Made by a program: the position numbers and the translations under genes. A DNA stretch of 12,488 bases from Symbiodinium natans (taxonomy: Eukaryota; Sar; Dinophyceae; Suessiales; Symbiodiniaceae), in contig CAJNDS010001629.1 in NCBI GenBank assembly GCA_905221605.1, positions 1 through 12,488 on the forward strand, read 5' to 3'. A model generated the notes under the pieces. It worked only from the letters and a program-made list of their open reading frames with translations. It was not told the origin of the DNA and did no database searches. Shown here in pieces: positions 7,795 through 12,488 of this stretch (position 1 is its first letter; each line of letters opens with the position of its first letter).

Positions 7795-10700
7795 CTACGA
7801 CCCATAGATCCTATCATGAATCTCGCATGCCGGACTACCACCACAAATCTGCATACACGCCCGGCGTTGCTTCTGAAACGCGAGATGCAATCCTCTTTGC
7901 AAATCAATCGAGATGCGAATGCGCAACGTGCATTGGGTACGACCCTTCTGTAATCCCTGTTTCGTATCAATCGCCTCACAAATCATCTGCAAGTGGCGTT
8001 GTCCTTCCAAGGCCAAGCCCCCCGTAACTTCGAAAACGATCGGCTCATACCCCACATTCATGGCTTCGCACCGTTTCCCACAATCCTTCAAAGCGAACTT
8101 ACGCTTAGCATACGAATTTGCCGCTGAAAGCTCCACACTCGCTGAAGTAGCCAAGTTCGTAGCAAGGAATGGAGATACAATAGCAAAATCGAATGCTAAT
8201 CGTGGGAATTGTCGCCAAGAAGACGCGACGATAGAAGGAGTCGTCATAATCAAGACATCTGCGGGACGAAGTTGTGGATCAGATGGTAATAATCCAATGG
8301 GTTCCAAGTTAGGTCGGGTACCTGCCAACTCTGCATATCGATACACAGTGTTACGCAATGTGTTGTGCATCAATTGCTTGTGTCCCGATGCCATACACGC
8401 TAGACAATGGTGTCCACGATCATCGCACGCTTGTGTGCACATCGCGCATCCACCTCCATCAAAGATAGGCATACCCAATCGCAAGCGCACGGCATCTCGC
8501 AACACCTCACTCTGAAGAAGAGAATCCGCCGCCATACTTGGGGTCGCACGCAACCATCCATCTGCCCATGGAGCTGCAAAGGCGCGTAAACGCGCCTGAT
8601 TGAGGACATCCGATTGTTGCAACAGAACCTCCTGCGTCTTCTCATGCAAGAATGCCAAAAGATCGCGTGAGGGCAAACTAACAGTCGCATCTTTGATAGT
8701 ACCACTATGGGGACCCACGAACGGCTCCAAATGAAGGACGGCTGCGCTTTCAAACGATCTAGAAGCCACATGCTCTCCCGGCAACATTCCGAGCGCAGCT
8801 TCCCTTGTCGCCCGCCGAGAGGTGAGATACGTAAGATCAGCAAGTTGCACAACATGCATGCCTTGCTCAACACGTCCGGTCCCAATTCCAAGTCCTCCCA
8901 AACGAATCGGTAACCGCACCTGCAACCACTGATCACGCGTCAACGATTCCCCAAGGATACTTTCAACAACAACTCGTATACGATCATGACAATAATCGAG
9001 CAAAGGTTGCAAGAACGTTCTAGGTGCAACCCGACACAAGTATTGCACGCGCCCAAACGATGCAGTGAGTCGCAGCAAATGCAACGCAACGTGACGCTGG
9101 GGTAAGTCCTCCAAACAAGAATACAATCTTTCCAACTCGAGTTGTTTGTTTTGTCGAAACTCCTCGAGAAAGGCATCTGACCCCGTCACCGGCGCCTTGA
9201 GCACGACCACATCTGTGCCAGCTACAACACGAACCCCGAGGGCCTGAAATCCCGAAATATCCCCCCTAAAGCCGTCGCCCGCCAACAAATGCAATGTACA
9301 CTTTGACAGGTCGAAACGCATGCCATATGCCTCGGCCAACTTCAATTCCTGACGGAAAGCCTCCAAGACATCCGCAGCGTCACCTCCAGAGAAGGCATCA
9401 TCGGCGTATTCAGGCTCAAACTCCGGCAACGGTCGTCGGCAATTGGCTCTAGCTTCCGCCGCCCATCGAGCACGCGTCAAACAAAACAATGGTCCCATCA
9501 AGGGGCAACCTTGTTGTCCACGGGATGATTGCTCCACCGTGCCTCGATAAATGAGATGGGCTGGGGCATCATAACAATAATCCGCGAATCGGCTGGATGA
9601 CGGCGCCCACTCAGCGCAATCTCTCAAGAATTGACTTGGCAACATCTCATTAAACGCATTCTTCACATCTTTCTGCAACAAGACATAAGAAGGACGATGG
9701 CAATTACGAAGGATCCACTCACGAGCACTATGAACCATGACATCAGCGCCATTTTTGGTTCCGACTGCAACTTGACGCGGAACCAAACGATCTCGAATCG
9801 CTGCCCGGTCAATCAAGAAAGTCGTCTTGAAAGTCAACTTCCGCCAAGTGCATCCCATGACGATGGGTCTGGCATCCTCATCAAGAGGAATAGTCTTGCC
9901 CATGGCATCAACCTTACCGACCCCAATCAACTCACCGCCCGCCATCCACGCGCGAAGATAATCAGGGGCTCGCCCATCAGCAAGCAACTGCACAAAGTCT
10001 CGCAACACCAAGGCAAATGGGGTGTCTTCAGCTCCTCGCAAAAGCTCACGAAGGAGATCAGTTCGAAGACCGTCCGGCCCCGGCCCGGCCCCTTCGGGGA
10101 ACGATTTGACCGCTTGAAGCAAAGTAGGCAATGGAAGCTCGGCAGGCTGCGGACCTGGGACTCTAGATATCTTATCCGCCTCAGGGCGAACAGGGAACTT
10201 AGACATCAACTTGGCCCGCACCTGCTCCGTGTCCAATGCCAAACCAGGAGACAACATACGTTTGGTTGCTTGTGACGCACGACCCAACGCAACTAAGCGT
10301 TCAACCTCCTGCGGCGGGCAACCGCCGAGTGAAGCGCGAGGTGCACGTTGAACTCGTGCCGAGGTGGTCGCCGCCGCCTCTGCCCACAAGGCCCCGCGAT
10401 CGCCCAATTGCCATCGGAGCAAAAGCGCCTTAGTAAACGCATAGGCTTGCTGAGGTCTCTGGCCCCGACGCGACTGCCGCAGCACACACTTCGGAAACAT
10501 CAGCAAATGAGTCCACGCCTCCTTGCCGTCCGCACTAGTGTCACCGTCTGCTCCGCGCTCGCCCTTGCGCAAAACTGCAGCCAACAAACGACCCAACTCC
10601 TCACGAATCAAAGGAATCAAGTTAGATGGAACATGCTCCTTAGTCCGGATTGGAACACTCCAAATGGCTCGAAAGTCCGGCAACTCTGCATCACCCTGAG

Positions 10701-11925
10701 CTACCCCATCTCGGCGAACTCGTTCCCAACAACGAGAGTGGACGCCTCCGTGAACCCTGCACGACGCCGACAAGCCGCACACGCGGCATGGCACGAGCTG
10801 ACGTTGTGAGAACCAAATCAAATCCGGTCTCCCAGGCAACTCTCCCGACAAATGCAGATCAACATGCGCCCGCAGTGCATCGCCACTCCGCCATGGCGGC
10901 CCACCCATATCCCGATGTCGAAAGCATCCTGCAATCGGGCAATAATGGGGCCCGACTTTGACGTCCTCCGCAACCGGATGGGGCATAGGTACATCCTGAG
11001 CACCCGGATTCGAGACAAGAACATCTTGGACACACACTCCAAAGAGGTCCGCCAGCATGTCTTCCACGTCGGGGCCTACACCGGCTCCGCCATCCACAGG
11101 AGCAGAGACTCTTCCACTTCTCTGGGACTCACACCCATCAACCTCCATCGGAGAAGACTCAACCATGTTCAGTTGTCGGAATGGTCGAGGTTCAGGGTAC
11201 GCGGGGAAAGCAAACGCACTCCCACAAAGACATAATCTCGCGAATGGGGGCAGACCTACGGTCATCCAAGACATCATGCCTGACGAGAAGTATCTACAAA
11301 GCGTAGGCGGCAAATGTTTGTCTCGACACCACCCATAGATTCCAAGCAGAAGAACAATCCCGCGAAACCCATCCCGCATACTTCCAATCCAGATTAAAAG
11401 AACTCCAAAGTAAACAAACTGCACACAACTCCCCAGAGAAAAGGAACCCTCAAGAATCCACTGTAACCCTCCCATATCAAGAACCGCTCTTCCAAATCCT
11501 GACGAGCACCTATTTGCTCCCCACGCCGAGGCGGCACATGAGCGAAGATGATGGAGGTAGAACAATTGCCCAGGCTGAACCCAACTGCTTCGAGCGCCCC
11601 ACAAGTGGACGTGTTGAAGGGGCATCCGAGCCCTGAATCTAGTCGCTGGCCAACACCACGGATCGTCATGTTTCCCGCAGCCCCTCACTCCAATCCCAAG
11701 ACAAAGAAGGCAAACCAATGCGACTCCATGCCGCCGTCTTCCCCACATGTATCCTGCACGTCTCATCTGTCCCCTACGTCTGCCCGAAAACCAAGCCCAA
11801 GCAAGCCGCAGCAAAAGAAGCACTGCAACAATCCAACCCTGCGGAGGGGGGGGTGGCACCATTCGCCGCCGGCGCTCCGTCAGCCCCGCCGCTGCCCAGG
11901 ACACATGCGGCTCCCATGGCTGCAT
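7795..11925 (-). CDS. Retrotransposon polyprotein: zinc fingers, reverse transcriptase, restriction-like endonuclease
   Basis: One frame of 1376 codons, ending TAG. Domains: C2H2 finger C329, C334, H354, H358; a second knuckle C380, C383, H396, C399; reverse transcriptase about 600-960, with GPGPDGL (614-620), RPIVMG (686-691), catalytic D753 in KDVKNAFN, GQQGCPLMGP (803-812), YADD (840-843, catalytic D842/D843), K875 and the LG turn at 896. A thumb-like region follows. The C-terminus has C1160, C1163, H1172, C1177 (CX2CX8HX4C), HN 1187-1188, then a PD-(D/E)XK nuclease with D1223 (RPADVLI), D1246 (AFDFAIVS), K1276/K1280 and E1299. By analogy with R2, the product nicks target DNA and primes cDNA synthesis from the nick. 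An in-frame TGA two codons upstream fixes the longest start at 11925. However, residues 1-253 are Trp/Cys-rich and hydrophobic (31-47, 68-80, 165-181, 189-199), unlike known family N-termini. M254 (11166) is a plausible real start, which would leave a ~800-nt 5' UTR. All visible catalytic residues are present. Confidence 0.93.
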   Translation of the reverse strand: MQPWEPHVSWAAAGLTERRRRMVPPPPPQGWIVAVLLLLRLAWAWFSGRRRGQMRRAGYMWGRRRHGVALVCLLCLGIGVRGCGKHDDPWCWPATRFRARMPLQHVHLWGARSSWVQPGQLFYLHHLRSCAASAWGANRCSSGFGRAVLDMGGLQWILEGSFSLGSCVQFVYFGVLLIWIGSMRDGFRGIVLLLGIYGWCRDKHLPPTLCRYFSSGMMSWMTVGLPPFARLCLCGSAFAFPAYPEPRPFRQLNMVESSPMEVDGCESQRSGRVSAPVDGGAGVGPDVEDMLADLFGVCVQDVLVSNPGAQDVPMPHPVAEDVKVGPHYCPIAGCFRHRDMGGPPWRSGDALRAHVDLHLSGELPGRPDLIWFSQRQLVPCRVCGLSASCRVHGGVHSRCWERVRRDGVAQGDAELPDFRAIWSVPIRTKEHVPSNLIPLIREELGRLLAAVLRKGERGADGDTSADGKEAWTHLLMFPKCVLRQSRRGQRPQQAYAFTKALLLRWQLGDRGALWAEAAATTSARVQRAPRASLGGCPPQEVERLVALGRASQATKRMLSPGLALDTEQVRAKLMSKFPVRPEADKISRVPGPQPAELPLPTLLQAVKSFPEGAGPGPDGLRTDLLRELLRGAEDTPFALVLRDFVQLLADGRAPDYLRAWMAGGELIGVGKVDAMGKTIPLDEDARPIVMGCTWRKLTFKTTFLIDRAAIRDRLVPRQVAVGTKNGADVMVHSAREWILRNCHRPSYVLLQKDVKNAFNEMLPSQFLRDCAEWAPSSSRFADYCYDAPAHLIYRGTVEQSSRGQQGCPLMGPLFCLTRARWAAEARANCRRPLPEFEPEYADDAFSGGDAADVLEAFRQELKLAEAYGMRFDLSKCTLHLLAGDGFRGDISGFQALGVRVVAGTDVVVLKAPVTGSDAFLEEFRQNKQLELERLYSCLEDLPQRHVALHLLRLTASFGRVQYLCRVAPRTFLQPLLDYCHDRIRVVVESILGESLTRDQWLQVRLPIRLGGLGIGTGRVEQGMHVVQLADLTYLTSRRATREAALGMLPGEHVASRSFESAAVLHLEPFVGPHSGTIKDATVSLPSRDLLAFLHEKTQEVLLQQSDVLNQARLRAFAAPWADGWLRATPSMAADSLLQSEVLRDAVRLRLGMPIFDGGGCAMCTQACDDRGHHCLACMASGHKQLMHNTLRNTVYRYAELAGTRPNLEPIGLLPSDPQLRPADVLIMTTPSIVASSWRQFPRLAFDFAIVSPFLATNLATSASVELSAANSYAKRKFALKDCGKRCEAMNVGYEPIVFEVTGGLALEGQRHLQMICEAIDTKQGLQKGRTQCTLRIRISIDLQRGLHLAFQKQRRACMQICGGSPACEIHDRIYGS

Positions 11926-11966
11926 GGCTCAAGACAAAGCTTTGGGGCCTTTTTCCAGGACAAAAA
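11926..11966 (-). other. Short 5' leader of the retrotransposon
   Basis: 41 bp from the target junction to the first ATG. It opens with TTTTTGTCCTGG and contains an in-frame TGA two codons before the ATG. If translation really starts at 11166, the 5' UTR extends to about 800 nt. No recognisable promoter is visible. R2-type elements are often co-transcribed with their target, so none may be needed (family knowledge). Confidence 0.65.
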
Positions 11967-12161
11967 TCTGGATTCATTTGGCGAAGGTTTTTTGGCGAAG
12001 AATCTAATCATTCATTCCCTTCTTGCCAAATCAAATCTGATTGAGGATCTCCTAAAGAGAAATATTCTAAAATAATCTTCTTTGCAGAGATTTCTTCTGG
12101 AATCATTGGACGAAGATTTTTTGGCGAAGAATCTAATCATTCATTTCATGTCTGGCAAACC
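11967..12161. repeat. AT-rich satellite, continuation right of the retrotransposon
   Basis: Resumes in phase with TCTGGATTCATTTGGCG (the last 27 bp of the split A monomer), then a full B monomer at 11994-12122 (129 bp, as in the left array) and the first 39 bp of another A monomer from 12123. It stops after GGCAAACC at 12161, where pyrimidine-rich sequence begins. Within the B monomer it matches 7054-7182 with only a few differences. Confidence 0.93.

Positions 12162-12488
<327 letters not shown>

Larger units (their letters stand above)
7291..11966 (-). mobile_element. Full-length non-LTR retrotransposon with restriction-like endonuclease, inserted in the satellite
   Basis: The boundaries come from the satellite phase. 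The A monomer stops at 7290 after GAAGATTTTTT and resumes at 11967 with TCTGGATTC, exactly where the intact A monomer at 6920-7053 would continue. The two parts (108 + 27 bp, one shared T) add up to the intact 134-bp length. The insert is 4676 bp with no target deletion and at most a 1-bp duplication. Read on the minus strand it has a 41-bp leader, one intact 1376-codon ORF and a 504-bp 3' UTR ending TTAGTCCATTC, followed by six A that belong to the target. It has no long terminal repeats and no poly(A) of its own beyond those A. The protein has the domain order of R2/CRE/NeSL-group elements, which usually insert at a specific sequence in repeated DNA. Intact frame and clean junctions suggest a recent insertion. 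Confidence 0.9.

Noticed and set aside
9631-10275. 214-codon plus-strand ORF, and others at 7913-8515 and 11548-12075
   Set aside because: These are antisense to the retrotransposon ORF, which has a full set of RT and endonuclease motifs; the plus-strand frames show no domain.
11925-11933. TGGCTCAAG, a 9-base match to the spliced leader on the plus strand inside the element 5' end
   Set aside because: Only nine bases match, upstream bases do not fit the leader, and it is antisense to the element; chance is a sufficient explanation.
11855-11966. Possible HDV-like self-cleaving ribozyme at the element 5' end, as in R2
   Set aside because: On the sense strand GGCGAATGG resembles part of the HDV core, but I could not find a partner strand for a P1 helix starting at the element's first bases.
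6659-12161. Satellite copies on both sides of the element read as long terminal repeats
   Set aside because: The flanking repeats are parts of a tandem array that is in phase across the insert, and the protein is a non-LTR RT with a restriction-like endonuclease, with no integrase or protease.

Overview
The window looks like a piece of a dinoflagellate nuclear genome (Symbiodiniaceae-like or a relative). The reasons are TTTAGGG-type telomeric repeats, an exact 12-base match to the 3' end of the dinoflagellate spliced leader, an intron-free GC-rich long ORF with Lys/Gly-rich low complexity, and a mosaic of satellites and retroelements. This assignment is an inference; no rRNA, tRNA or plastid marker is present to prove it. 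Nothing suggests a bacterial origin.

Layout, left to right. (1) 1-1819: six near-identical copies of a 305-312 bp satellite, each carrying a perfect GC hairpin. (2) 1820-2327: telomeric repeats in two back-to-back blocks, first CCCTAAA-type (degenerate), then TTTAGGG-type (perfect in its last ~145 bp). The G-rich strands point away from each other, which is the reverse of a simple telomere-telomere fusion. (3) 2328-4562: a 744-codon ORF that opens immediately after the last telomeric heptamer. It combines a RanBP2-type zinc finger, a Lys/Gly-rich basic region, one hydrophobic segment, a SWIM-type zinc motif and a single phospholipase-D/nuclease HKD motif. Its first ATG is codon 145, so its true 5' end appears to be missing or elsewhere. 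(4) 4563-5548: no convincing gene; it holds a probable relict spliced leader near 5355. (5) 5549-6432: ATCT/TATA microsatellite, first with an 8-bp and then a 10-bp period. (6) 6433-6658: AT-rich ~55-bp degraded repeats. (7) 6659-7290 and 11967-12161: an AT-rich satellite with a ~131-bp monomer and an alternating A/B (~263-bp) higher-order unit. (8) 7291-11966: an apparently full-length 4.68-kb non-LTR retrotransposon, transcribed on the minus strand, inserted cleanly inside one A monomer. (9) 12162-12488: a pyrimidine tract followed by A-rich sequence and ~139 uninterrupted A.

The most important object is the retrotransposon. It has one uninterrupted 1376-codon ORF with N-terminal C2H2 and CCHC-like fingers, a complete reverse transcriptase (D753, YADD 840-843), a C-terminal CX2CX8HX4C knuckle and a PD-(D/E)XK restriction-like endonuclease. 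This is the architecture of R2/CRE/NeSL-type, usually site-specific elements. Because the satellite phase is restored exactly across it, both ends of the element and the empty target site can be read from this window alone.
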